Counted from the first letter of the stretch, positions 1 through 6,326 are shown. The stretch: DNA of 6,929 nt from an uncultured Alphaproteobacteria bacterium (GCA_903860855.1 CAIOSF010000029.1:1-6929), one strand, 5' to 3'. A program made the numbers and translations. Notes: generated by a model from the letters alone, not told the origin.

Positions 1-630
1 GACGAAAAAAGATTCGCTTGCTCCTTGATATATTGGCAGGATTCTCCCTATTGTTCTTAGCAAGATCCCTGGTTTCCTACCGATCGGCTCGCCATTGGTT
101 GTTTCGGTGCTATGATCATTTTCTGCTGCATTCTTTTCCATTTCATGGCAATTTTCTTTGATTTTATGGTTCTTTTGTCCAATGAGTATCCTAGCTGCAC
201 CGCATATTAGGATTGCTCCGAATAAGTACATGATCCAGGAGATACTGTTGAGAAGGGCAATGCCCACAACAATCATTATGAATCTCATTACTATGGCTCC
301 CACTATACCATAGTAAAGAATGAGGTGTTGCATATTGTTTGGGATATTGAATTGCCTAAATATTATGATAAATACGAATATATTATCTATGCTAAGTGAT
401 AGCTCGAGCACATAGCCAGTTAAGAATTCAACTGAGAAATGTTTCTCATAAAAGGCATATAAGTATAGAGCGAACAGCATGGCTGAACCTACAAATACAC
501 AGCTCATAATAATTGCACCTTTGCTGCTTTTATGAGCGTTTGATCTCAGGTCAATTATAATCAATGATATGACTATCATGCAGAACACTAACCAAAATAT
601 TAGTGGAAAATGAGTTGAAGTTACTGACAT
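1..630 (-). CDS. TerC/Alx-family integral membrane protein, N-terminal part (cut by window edge)
   Basis: Translated from ATG at 630, the frame stays open for 210 codons to the left edge, so only the N-terminal part is present (the family is usually about 300-330 residues). Seen: hydrophobic segments at about 9-27, 39-60, 68-91, 104-127 and 131-149, then a charged loop at 152-187. The family signature is clear: E76-LSLSIDN-83 with its conserved acidic residue in the third helix, FRQF.IP..MQH at 91-102, and GIVGAIVMR at 108-116. The segment after the loop (LLRTIGRILPIYQG, 190-203) also matches the family order. TerC/Alx proteins are inner-membrane proteins linked to manganese or other metal export and tellurite resistance; the substrate here is inferred only. 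The start lies five bases from a TATAAA hexamer (642-637) with no Shine-Dalgarno, so the message could be nearly leaderless. It is divergent from the coiled-coil gene at 748. Confidence 0.88.
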   Translation of the reverse strand, partial: MSVTSTHFPLIFWLVFCMIVISLIIIDLRSNAHKSSKGAIIMSCVFVGSAMLFALYLYAFYEKHFSVEFLTGYVLELSLSIDNIFVFIIIFRQFNIPNNMQHLILYYGIVGAIVMRFIMIVVGIALLNSISWIMYLFGAILICGAARILIGQKNHKIKENCHEMEKNAAENDHSTETTNGEPIGRKPGILLRTIGRILPIYQGASESFFV

Positions 631-647
631 AGAGTTTTTATAACACA

Positions 648-664
648 ATCTACAGCTTGTAGAT
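648..664. promoter_or_regulatory. Perfect 7-bp inverted repeat in the divergent intergenic region (operator candidate)
   Basis: ATCTACA and TGTAGAT flank a 3-base GCT spacer. The repeat sits in the 117-bp gap between two divergent genes, directly upstream of a TATAAA hexamer (642-637) that could be the -10 of the TerC-family gene. The position suits a repressor operator, but it could equally be a short hairpin. No T-run follows on either strand, so it is not an intrinsic terminator. Confidence 0.3.
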
Positions 665-747
665 CGCCTTGTACAGTTGTTAGTTAATTCTTGTTCTCTT
701 GGCGCTTATGTGATATATCCCGAAAGGATAATAAGTGGACAAGTCAG

Positions 748-1203
748 ATGTCTGAAAAATATTCAGAATCCTTTAAATTTGATACTCACGCCGCTGTTAA
801 AGATCTTATCAGTAGCGGATTCAAAGAGGAACAAGCAGAGAAGATTATACGTGTTGTAGTTGATGCTAAAGGCATGGATTTCTCCAGTCTTGCAACCAAA
901 AAGCAGATAGACAAAGTACACAGTGAGCTCAATTCCAAGATCGATACTCTTGATGGCAAAATCAATAAAGTGCATGGTGAGCTCAATTCCAAGATTGACA
1001 AAGTACACGGCGAACTCAATGTTAAGATTGACAAGGTATATCATGGACTTGACGCTAAAATTGATAAACTTGAATATAAGGTGGAGTCTACCATCAACAA
1101 AGCAAAATCTGACCTATTGATGTGGATTATACCATTTATGCTTGGCGTCCTTGTTGCAATTCTTGGTATTTTAGTGAGACTGCTTTCGATGGCACCATCT
1201 TAG
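748..1203 (+). CDS. CCDC90/DUF1640-like membrane-anchored coiled-coil protein
   Basis: This is a 151-residue protein with head, stalk and anchor architecture. Residues 9-50 (FKFDTHAAVKDLISSGFKEE and onward, with ..LATK) match the conserved head of the CCDC90/DUF1640 family, which includes mitochondrial MCUR1 and CCDC90B. Residues 54-115 are a coiled-coil stalk of 11-residue units beginning ID/IN (starts at 54, 72, 83, 94 and 105) with one 7-residue unit at 65-71. Residues 123-146 form one hydrophobic helix, a likely C-terminal inner-membrane anchor. There is no signal peptide. I chose ATG 748 because the head begins right after it; the frame also opens from TTG 691, which would add 19 residues that look unlike the family. 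No strong Shine-Dalgarno is visible. The bacterial function is unknown; a scaffold or membrane-tethered oligomer is inferred from shape. The gene is monocistronic by context. Confidence 0.85.
   Translation: MSEKYSESFKFDTHAAVKDLISSGFKEEQAEKIIRVVVDAKGMDFSSLATKKQIDKVHSELNSKIDTLDGKINKVHGELNSKIDKVHGELNVKIDKVYHGLDAKIDKLEYKVESTINKAKSDLLMWIIPFMLGVLVAILGILVRLLSMAPS
907..1092 (+). repeat. 33-bp (11-codon) tandem repeat array encoding the coiled-coil stalk
   Basis: Five 33-bp units start at 907, 961, 994, 1027 and 1060, with a single 21-bp (7-codon) unit at 940-960. The protein consensus is I-D-K-V-H-G-E-L-N-S-K. The first two full units share 19 identical bases (923-941 and 977-995), while later units drift, which points to recent duplication at the 5' end of the array. 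Hendecads and heptads are both compatible with a continuous coiled coil, so unit number can change without breaking the fold. Confidence 0.8.
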
Positions 1204-1244
1204 AGCGTCACCTTGGAGCCTCGTTGAATATCTCTAGGTCGCTC
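1203..1244 (+). other. Imperfect hairpin at the end of the coiled-coil gene
   Basis: GAGCG-tc-ACCT (1203-1213) can pair with AGGT-CGCTC (1236-1244), and GAG/CTC can pair further inside. The structure overlaps the last base of the stop codon. It has no following T-run, so it is not a standard intrinsic terminator; it may protect the mRNA 3' end or mean nothing. Confidence 0.3.
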
Positions 1245-1318
1245 GGGCACTAAGATGATGCCATATCATATCACCCCTCCACCATCGAATGAATCATGTC
1301 TGAGATTAATGGTATTTT

Positions 1319-1330
1319 AATCGGCCGATT
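1319..1330. promoter_or_regulatory. Perfect 12-bp palindrome upstream of the tRNA-Arg promoter
   Basis: AATCGGCCGATT is a perfect palindrome ending three bases before the -35 hexamer at 1334. Its position immediately upstream of a stable-RNA promoter would suit an activator or repressor dimer, but a single palindrome of this size may also be chance. Confidence 0.25.
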
Positions 1331-1333
1331 CGA

Positions 1334-1362
1334 TTGACTTAATATAGCAGGTTCGCTATTGT
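1334..1362 (+). promoter_or_regulatory. Sigma70-type promoter of the tRNA-Arg/hslU unit
   Basis: TTGACT (1334-1339, five of six matches to consensus) is followed by a 17-bp spacer and TATTGT (1357-1362, four of six). The predicted transcription start near 1369 lies about 8 bases before the tRNA 5' end, the usual geometry for a tRNA promoter with a short RNase P leader. Because hslU follows with no gap, it probably serves hslU too. Confidence 0.6.
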
Positions 1363-1376
1363 TGGTGGCAGTTTTT

Positions 1377-1453
1377 GTGCTCGTAGCTCAGCAGGATAGA
1401 GCAAATGCCTTCTAAGCATTAGGTCGGGAGTTCGAATCTCTCCGGGCACGCCA
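1377..1453 (+). tRNA. tRNA-Arg (anticodon UCU)
   Basis: A full cloverleaf can be folded. The acceptor stem is 1377-1383 with 1443-1449 (one G-U pair). The D stem is GCTC 1386-1389 with GAGC 1399-1402. The anticodon stem is AATGC 1404-1408 with GCATT 1416-1420, with loop CTTCTAA and anticodon TCT at 1411-1413. The T arm is GGGAG, TTCGAAT, CTCTC at 1426-1442. The discriminator is G1450 and CCA is encoded at 1451-1453. UCU reads AGA (and AGG by wobble), codons used often in the neighbouring AT-rich genes. The next open frame (hslU) begins one or two bases after the CCA, so 3' processing of this tRNA necessarily sets the 5' end of any processed hslU message. Confidence 0.95.
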
Positions 1454-1472
1454 TATGCTGTTTACCCATATA

Positions 1473-2792
1473 ATGACAAACTTAACACCAAAAGCAATAG
1501 TTGAAGAACTAAATAGATTTGTGATCGGCCAGGATGACGCTAAAAAGGCGGTGGCAACGGCCCTTAGAAACCGCTGGCGGCGCAAGATGGTAGAAGGTGA
1601 AATCAAGGATGAGATTGTTCCTCATAATATCCTGATGATAGGCCCAACTGGCGTCGGAAAAACTGAGATAGCTAGGCGTCTAGCGAAAATAACTCACTCT
1701 CCTTTTATTAAGGTGGAGGCGACAAAATTTACCGAAATTGGTTATGTTGGACGAGAGGTTGATTCGATTATTCGGGACCTACTTGAGTTAGCTATAACGC
1801 AAGTGCGCGGGGCTATGCGTAAAGAGGTGACCGATAGGGCAAAGACTATGGCTGAAAATCGATTACTTGACTCCATGGTGGGAGATGGAGCGAGTCCAGA
1901 GACGAGAGCAAGGTTTAGGCAGAAATTGCTCTCAGGTCAGCTAGAGGATAATGAAGTCGAAATTGAAATCGTTGATAATGGCGGAAACAATCCGTTGCAA
2001 ACTTTTGATATCCCTGGGGCTCAGCTTGGTGTTATTAATGTTGGTGAAATGCTTGGTAAAGCGCTCGGTGGAAAGAAAACAAAAAGAGTAAAGTTGAAAG
2101 TGAGTATTGCTTATACAAACCTACTAAGGGAGGAAAGCGACAAGCTAATTGACGATGATATTATTGTCAAACAAGCAATAAACAATGTTGAAGAGGATGG
2201 AATAGTTTTCTTAGATGAGATTGACAAGATAGCAACAAGAGCTGGTCAAGGTTCAGGAGGGAGAGGCGAGGTTAGCAGGGAAGGTGTGCAAAGGGACTTG
2301 TTACCTCTACTTGAGGGTACCATAGTGAATACTAAACATGGTCCGGTGAAGACAAATCACGTGCTATTTATAGCATCAGGAGCTTTCCATATAGCAAAAC
2401 CATCAGATTTACTACCTGAACTTCAGGGAAGGCTACCTATTAGAGTTGAGCTTGAGTCACTCACAGAAGGGCATATGTTACAAATCCTCAAGGATCCAGC
2501 GCACAATTTACCTAAACAATATCAGGCCCTCCTAGCCATTGAGAATGTTAGTCTGGTGTTTGAAGATGATGGCTTAGCTCATATAGCTCACATTGCAACA
2601 ATGATGAACGATAGAGTTGAGAATATAGGAGCTAGACGTCTTCATACGATAATGGAGAAGCTATTAGAAAGTATTAGCTTTACCGCAAGTGAGAATAGCG
2701 GAGCTAAATTTATTATTGATCGAGAGTATGTTAATACAAACCTTAGCAAATTCATTCAGATTGATAGCGATATGAGTAGGTTTATTTTATAG
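1473..2792 (+). CDS. hslU: HslU, ATPase subunit of the HslUV (ClpYQ) protease
   Basis: HslU is the AAA+ unfoldase that feeds proteins into the HslV peptidase in the cytoplasm. From ATG 1473 the protein is 439 residues, normal for the family. Seen: the N-terminal start TPKAIVEELNRFVIGQDDAK, Walker A GPTGVGKT (57-64), pore loop GYVG (90-93), variable I-domain from about 110 to 235, Walker B IVFLDE (244-249), the SGAFH..KPSDLLPELQGR region with arginine finger R320, and sensor-2 GARRL (386-390). The C-terminus ends SRFIL, the tail that docks into HslV, so a partner HslV is expected although hslV is not directly upstream as is common. An ATG at 1455, two bases from the tRNA CCA, would add six residues (MLFTHI); I prefer 1473 because family proteins begin M-x-x-LTP. 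No Shine-Dalgarno is evident for either start. Probably transcribed with tRNA-Arg. Confidence 0.97.
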   Translation: MTNLTPKAIVEELNRFVIGQDDAKKAVATALRNRWRRKMVEGEIKDEIVPHNILMIGPTGVGKTEIARRLAKITHSPFIKVEATKFTEIGYVGREVDSIIRDLLELAITQVRGAMRKEVTDRAKTMAENRLLDSMVGDGASPETRARFRQKLLSGQLEDNEVEIEIVDNGGNNPLQTFDIPGAQLGVINVGEMLGKALGGKKTKRVKLKVSIAYTNLLREESDKLIDDDIIVKQAINNVEEDGIVFLDEIDKIATRAGQGSGGRGEVSREGVQRDLLPLLEGTIVNTKHGPVKTNHVLFIASGAFHIAKPSDLLPELQGRLPIRVELESLTEGHMLQILKDPAHNLPKQYQALLAIENVSLVFEDDGLAHIAHIATMMNDRVENIGARRLHTIMEKLLESISFTASENSGAKFIIDREYVNTNLSKFIQIDSDMSRFIL

Positions 2793-2889
2793 TTTAGTAT
2801 ATTGTCTAGCATCTGAATATTGTCACATCATAGATGCATTTGCTTCTACCATTTATTCCTTATTTTGCAGTATGTGCATAATGTAAATT

Positions 2890-2925
2890 GCAACGCATCA
2901 ATCCGCCAGGTTGCTTTTATTTTTT
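2890..2925 (+). terminator. Weak intrinsic-terminator candidate after hslU
   Basis: GCAAC (2890-2894) can pair with GTTGC (2910-2914), followed at once by a T-rich run (TTTTATTTTTT, 2915-2925). The stem is only five pairs with a 15-base loop, so the call is weak, but position (about 100 bases after the hslU stop) and T-run fit. Confidence 0.35.
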
Positions 2926-2975
2926 GATTAATTCATACATTATCACGGTATGATAAGTCAATAGAATGACCCATC

Positions 2976-3143
2976 TCATAAGTTGATCTTTCCAAATGCC
3001 AGTTTTTGCTGTATAATCAGCGCAGTCTTAAAAATATATAGTTTTTTATAGTCTTCTATAGTTGATATTCGGTGCTTCATGATGGCACACTCCGCAGGTT
3101 TGAGGTGCATCCGTTCATACCCCTTGGATTCCTCCCCCATCAT
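2976..3143 (-). CDS. Possible 55-residue hypothetical protein
   Basis: A minus-strand frame from ATG 3143 (with a second ATG next to it) to TGA 2976-2978. The product would be small, soluble and charged, starting MMGEESKGYERM and ending FGKINL, with no membrane segment and no family I recognise. A purine-rich stretch (GGGGGAGGAATCCAAGGGG) lies just inside the frame and would suit translation from the internal ATG at residue 12, which gives 44 residues beginning MHLKPAEC. Against it: two stops lie close upstream, the frame is short enough to arise by chance, and it runs across a plus-strand promoter-like site and phased repeats. It is the only gene-like frame in the gap that has a plausible ribosome-binding signal. 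Confidence 0.18.
   Translation of the reverse strand: MMGEESKGYERMHLKPAECAIMKHRISTIEDYKKLYIFKTALIIQQKLAFGKINL
2989..3017 (+). promoter_or_regulatory. Promoter-like site in the hslU-ABC gap
   Basis: TTTCCA (2989-2994, four of six matches to the -35 consensus), a 17-bp spacer and a perfect TATAAT (3012-3017). Predicted start is near 3024, giving a leader of about 235 bases before the ABC transporter ATG, or a separate small RNA. An alternative -35 TTGATC (2983) is too far away at 23 bp. Confidence 0.45.
3037..3062. repeat. Three TATAGT units phased at exactly 10 bp
   Basis: TATAGT occurs at 3037-3042, 3047-3052 and 3057-3062, each followed by a short variable T-rich spacer. The 10-bp spacing places the units on one face of the helix. 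They lie 20 to 45 bases downstream of the TATAAT at 3012 and could be a protein-binding array, a curved segment, or simple replication slippage. Confidence 0.5.
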
Positions 3144-3260
3144 AGTATATTATGGTTAATAGGCTTCAGGTCGTTTTTCTCTTTCAGGGCGTGCCGTGCC
3201 CTTATGGTACCAAGGTTAACTTCATGACTATATTTTGATTTAAAGTCTGCACGTATTCAT

Positions 3261-5009
3261 ATGCAAAATACTTTCTACGGGTTTGTTCGCCATATAACTA
3301 GGCCATACCTCCTTCCCTTCATTATAGCCGCTATCGTTATAACAATGATAGGTCTCATACCAGCACTTGATGGTATCTTGCTGAAGAAGCTTGTTGATGA
3401 CCTAGGAAGCATCAACACTCTGTCTGAGGGGATGATTTACGTAATAATATATACTCTTTGGTGGGAGGTATCCTCATGGATATGGCGCTGTTACGATTTT
3501 TGTATGCTTAAGAGTATTCCTAGAATTCGTACAAAGATAATTGATGAGGCGGTATACTATTTAACTGGCCATGCATACAGCTATTTACAAAGGAACTTTA
3601 CCGGAGCATTGGCAAATAAAGTAGCGGATCTAAACCTAGGCACCGCAACAGTAATAGAGATTTTTTATGAGGTTATTCTCCAGAAATTTATTATCACTAT
3701 TGCATCCATAGTCGTTATCTATGTGATCCATCCATATCTTGGTGCTCTGCTTTTTGCATGGTTGATTATCTTTATCATCATTAGTTGCTTACTTGCGAAA
3801 TATGCAACTGTATATGCTCAGAATTTTGCAGAAAAACGGAGTAATATCTTTGGCATGGTCGTAGATATTATAGGGAATATAAACAATATTAGAATGTTTT
3901 CTGGTCGTAGATTTGAGAAAGAACACCTACGAGAAAATCTTATGGGGGTGAGGTATTCCCAGGAGAGGATGCTATGGTTCCAACTTAAGGGCAACTATTT
4001 AAAAGGGTTAGTTACTTCTATGTTAATAGGGGCAATGCTTGCCCTTATGTTTTATTTACGAGAAAAACATAACGTCATTACTTCAGGTGATTTTGCTCTA
4101 GTTATCTCGATTATGATCGTATTATCAGAAAATGTTTGGTCTATGGGACATGAACTCAATACATTCGTTGAGCAGATTGGAGTATGTAGCAAAGCCGTAC
4201 AAGCCATATCAGTAGCTCATGAGATAGTCGACAAGCCAGGGGCGAAGAGCCTTGTAGTTACAAAGGGTACCATAGTATTTCAGGATGTATCGTTTAGATA
4301 TTCTGGTAAAAATAGACTTTTTTATAATAAATCTGTATCAATCAAGGGAGGGGAGAAGGTCGGTTTAGTTGGCTATTCTGGCAGTGGTAAATCGACTTTT
4401 GTTAATCTGATCATTCGTCTTTTTGACATAGAGTCAGGAGTGATTGAAATTGATGGTCAAAATATCAGCGAAATGACTCTAGATAGCTTGCATAGCGCTG
4501 TTTCATTTATTCCACAAGAACCGATTCTGTTCCATCGCTCTGTTGCTGATAATATACGCTATGGCAAAAGAGGTGCTAATGATGATGAGATAATCCTCGC
4601 TGCCAAAAAAGCCCATGCTCATGAGTTTATAGAGAAGATAGGCTATGATTCTCTAGTGGGGGAGAGGGGTATGAGGCTATCGGGTGGACAAAGGCAGAGG
4701 GTGGCCATGGCTAGAGCATTTTTAAAAAACGCTCCAATCTTAATTATGGATGAGGCAACCAGTGCTCTCGATTCAGTAACTGAGAAAAATATTCAATCTA
4801 GTATGGGAGAACTAATGAAAGGCAAAACAGTGCTGATCATAGCTCATAGATTATCTACATTGCTAGGTGTTGATAGGATTCTAGTATTCCATTTAGGTAA
4901 GATCGTTGAGGAGGGTAATCATAATGAATTAATGGCAAAGAATGGCATGTATGCTAATTTGTGGAAAACTCAAGCTGGTGGGTTTGCACCCAATGTCCTT
5001 GATGCATGA
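3261..5009 (+). CDS. ABC half-transporter, fused membrane and ATPase domains (exporter type)
   Basis: A 582-residue protein of the MsbA/ABCB exporter type. The N-terminal half carries about six hydrophobic helices (about 16-34, 55-75, 135-157, 160-180, 247-266, 276-298). The ATPase half is complete: A-loop aromatic Y347, Walker A GYSGSGKST (371-379), Q-loop Q419, signature LSGGQ (473-477), Walker B ILIMDE (493-498), D-loop SALD (501-504) and H-loop H529. It should work as a homodimer in the inner membrane, exporting a hydrophobic or amphipathic substrate. Which one cannot be told from sequence: lipid, peptide and drug exporters all look like this. The ATG at 3261 has no Shine-Dalgarno; the membrane domain begins normally after it. 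No partner gene (membrane-fusion protein, outer-membrane channel or processed peptide) is adjacent. It converges on tilS with only 42 bases between the stops and no visible terminator. Confidence 0.93.
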   Translation: MQNTFYGFVRHITRPYLLPFIIAAIVITMIGLIPALDGILLKKLVDDLGSINTLSEGMIYVIIYTLWWEVSSWIWRCYDFCMLKSIPRIRTKIIDEAVYYLTGHAYSYLQRNFTGALANKVADLNLGTATVIEIFYEVILQKFIITIASIVVIYVIHPYLGALLFAWLIIFIIISCLLAKYATVYAQNFAEKRSNIFGMVVDIIGNINNIRMFSGRRFEKEHLRENLMGVRYSQERMLWFQLKGNYLKGLVTSMLIGAMLALMFYLREKHNVITSGDFALVISIMIVLSENVWSMGHELNTFVEQIGVCSKAVQAISVAHEIVDKPGAKSLVVTKGTIVFQDVSFRYSGKNRLFYNKSVSIKGGEKVGLVGYSGSGKSTFVNLIIRLFDIESGVIEIDGQNISEMTLDSLHSAVSFIPQEPILFHRSVADNIRYGKRGANDDEIILAAKKAHAHEFIEKIGYDSLVGERGMRLSGGQRQRVAMARAFLKNAPILIMDEATSALDSVTEKNIQSSMGELMKGKTVLIIAHRLSTLLGVDRILVFHLGKIVEEGNHNELMAKNGMYANLWKTQAGGFAPNVLDA

Positions 5010-5051
5010 TGTTGGTGCGCTTTTGTACAGACATGACGGCCTACTATAGAA

Positions 5052-6197
5052 TTATCTTGTAATTTCGCGTCGTACAACGATGCTATAAGCACTCTTACAG
5101 CTAGAAAATATGCATCCTCCTAAAGTAACGCAAAGCCTAGGAGGGCTATCATCCATTCGCCTAGCAAACTTTTGTATGATACCATGTAGCCTCTCTAAAC
5201 TTCTCAGCCTTGGGATGGTCGTCACCATCCCACTATTGCCTTTACTTCCGATCCTTTGAATAACACACCTAAGTAAACGGAGGGCTAGTTCTTCATGCAA
5301 ATTAAGAAAATCAGCCATATTTATCAAAGCAGTACCATTTGGCGGAAACTGACATATCCTGTTTTCAGCTTCCTGTAGACATTTCTGGAGAAAATTCTCA
5401 CATCTTGTCGCATTCTTAGCTAATAAAGACAATCTGGCTGGTATTTGCGGCTCAATCATGTGCCATTGCCTAAGCATCTGTCTGGTCTTGACTCTGTCAA
5501 ATCGTTCGTTGCTATTGGATGGGTCCATCACATAGGCTATCCCCTCCGAATTAAGGGTATTTTCTATTTCCTCACGTGTAAAGGTTAGCAATGGCCTGAT
5601 TAATCTAGTGGTAGTAGGGCGATAATGCTTAATAAAAGAATCCATGCTAGCAGCTGCATCTCCATTCAAAACAGCAGGATCATTCAATGCAACCACCTCT
5701 CCTATGCCAGTCAATCCAGCGATGCCACTACCTCTAGCGATCCTCAGCAGAACTGTTTCAGCTTGATCATCTTGTTGGTGACCAGTAAGTAAATGGAGGA
5801 TTTCATTTTTTCGGCAAAACTCAGCTAATAGCTTATATCTAGCCCTTCTAGCTATTGCATGAATATTGGATTTTGGTTTATCACCAATCCACCTCAGGAT
5901 TACAACTTTATCTTCATTAATACTTAATCTATCTTGAACATATGCTTTCACTGCTTCAGCTTCGATGCTCGATTCTGGCCTCAGACCATGATCTACTATC
6001 GCGGCGGCGATGTCTATTCTACTATCATATCCATTCTCCAGCATTAGATTTAGCATATAGAGTAGAAATGTACTATCTGCTCCACCGGACAAAGCGATAC
6101 ATAACTTAGCTGGTAACAATGCATTGTCTGACCCGTTGGTTGATATATTGACATCTGCATTGGGACCCGAAGCCGTTGTTGGTAACAGATGAAGCAA
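5052..6197 (-). CDS. tilS: tRNA(Ile)-lysidine synthase TilS
   Basis: TilS attaches lysine to the wobble cytidine of the tRNA-Ile with CAU anticodon, using ATP, so that it reads AUA; it is normally essential. Seen: PP-loop SGGADS (37-42), VDHGLRPES (68-76), GHQQDDQAETVLLRIARGSG (139-158), RPLL..TREEI (201-211) and DPSNSNERFDRVKTR (225-239), all in the family order. A short insertion at about 171-189 is unusual. The C-terminal part is short (381 residues in all; E. coli TilS has 432) but ends with a TLGGCIF motif typical of family tails. The frame has no ATG before residue 48, which is already past the P-loop, so the start must be non-ATG. TTG at 6197 is the best candidate, with AGAGAG about 11 bases upstream; TTG at 6119 (residue 27) is the alternative. 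Divergent from ccmB. Confidence 0.95.
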   Translation of the reverse strand: MLHLLPTTASGPNADVNISTNGSDNALLPAKLCIALSGGADSTFLLYMLNLMLENGYDSRIDIAAAIVDHGLRPESSIEAEAVKAYVQDRLSINEDKVVILRWIGDKPKSNIHAIARRARYKLLAEFCRKNEILHLLTGHQQDDQAETVLLRIARGSGIAGLTGIGEVVALNDPAVLNGDAAASMDSFIKHYRPTTTRLIRPLLTFTREEIENTLNSEGIAYVMDPSNSNERFDRVKTRQMLRQWHMIEPQIPARLSLLAKNATRCENFLQKCLQEAENRICQFPPNGTALINMADFLNLHEELALRLLRCVIQRIGSKGNSGMVTTIPRLRSLERLHGIIQKFARRMDDSPPRLCVTLGGCIFSSCKSAYSIVVRREITR

Positions 6198-6280
6198 GTT
6201 GTTTGCAACTCTCTGTAATTGCGTGGAGACTATGGCTATATTACGATCACTTGAGTTGATATTTAACGAATACTGTAGTA

Positions 6281-6310
6281 TTTCCAGTAAATATTTGCAC
6301 TAGATATATG
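6281..6310 (+). promoter_or_regulatory. Weak promoter candidate for ccmB
   Basis: TTTCCA (6281-6286), an 18-bp spacer and TATATG (6305-6310), each matching four of six consensus bases. The predicted start near 6317 would leave about 10 bases of leader before ATG 6327. The same -35 hexamer, TTTCCA, is seen at 2989, which may be chance. Confidence 0.28.
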
Positions 6311-6326
6311 ATGTGGGGATTTTATC

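Larger units (their letters stand above)
2793..3260. other. 468-bp gene-poor interval between hslU and the ABC transporter
   Basis: No long frame or recognised RNA lies here. The left half (2793-2975) is AT-rich and holds a weak terminator candidate (2890-2925) and a 6-bp-stem inverted repeat TCATAC/GTATGA (2933-2953). The middle holds a promoter-like site (2989-3017) and three phased TATAGT units (3037-3062). The right half (about 3070-3215) is visibly more GC-rich and contains a 5-bp-stem hairpin AGGGC/GCCCT (3186-3202). That base-composition change could mark a structured RNA or a decayed gene; I could match neither. Confidence 0.6.

Noticed and set aside
628..700. Manganese (yybP-ykoY) riboswitch ahead of the TerC-family gene
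   Set aside because: The leader before ATG 630 is too short if the TATAAA at 642-637 is used, and no matching multi-stem structure is visible upstream.
763..1044. Long minus-strand and alternative-frame open frames across the coiled-coil gene
   Set aside because: They are shadows of the 33-bp repeat: the repeat keeps other frames free of stops. The plus-strand frame from 748 alone shows a family head and a membrane anchor.
1240..1250. Short copy of the tRNA-Arg 3' end (CGGGCAC) as a possible attachment-site half
   Set aside because: Only seven or eight bases are shared, no integrase gene is present, and the hslU start follows the tRNA directly, so there is no sign of an integrated element.
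1412..1606. 64-residue minus-strand frame over the tRNA and hslU start
   Set aside because: It lies antisense to the tRNA and to conserved hslU codons and has no family resemblance.
3020..3220. Candidate 6S RNA
   Set aside because: A short resemblance (GATATT followed by GGCACACTCCGC) caught my eye, but the long closing stem and the central bubble flanks of 6S RNA could not be drawn.
3072..3227. 51-codon plus-strand frame from GTG in the hslU-ABC gap
   Set aside because: It has no ribosome-binding signal and a composition rich in Arg and Phe without any recognisable pattern; it overlaps the possible structured RNA.
5010..5051. Bidirectional terminator between the convergent ABC and tilS genes
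   Set aside because: The 42 bases hold no stem of useful length and no T-run on either strand.
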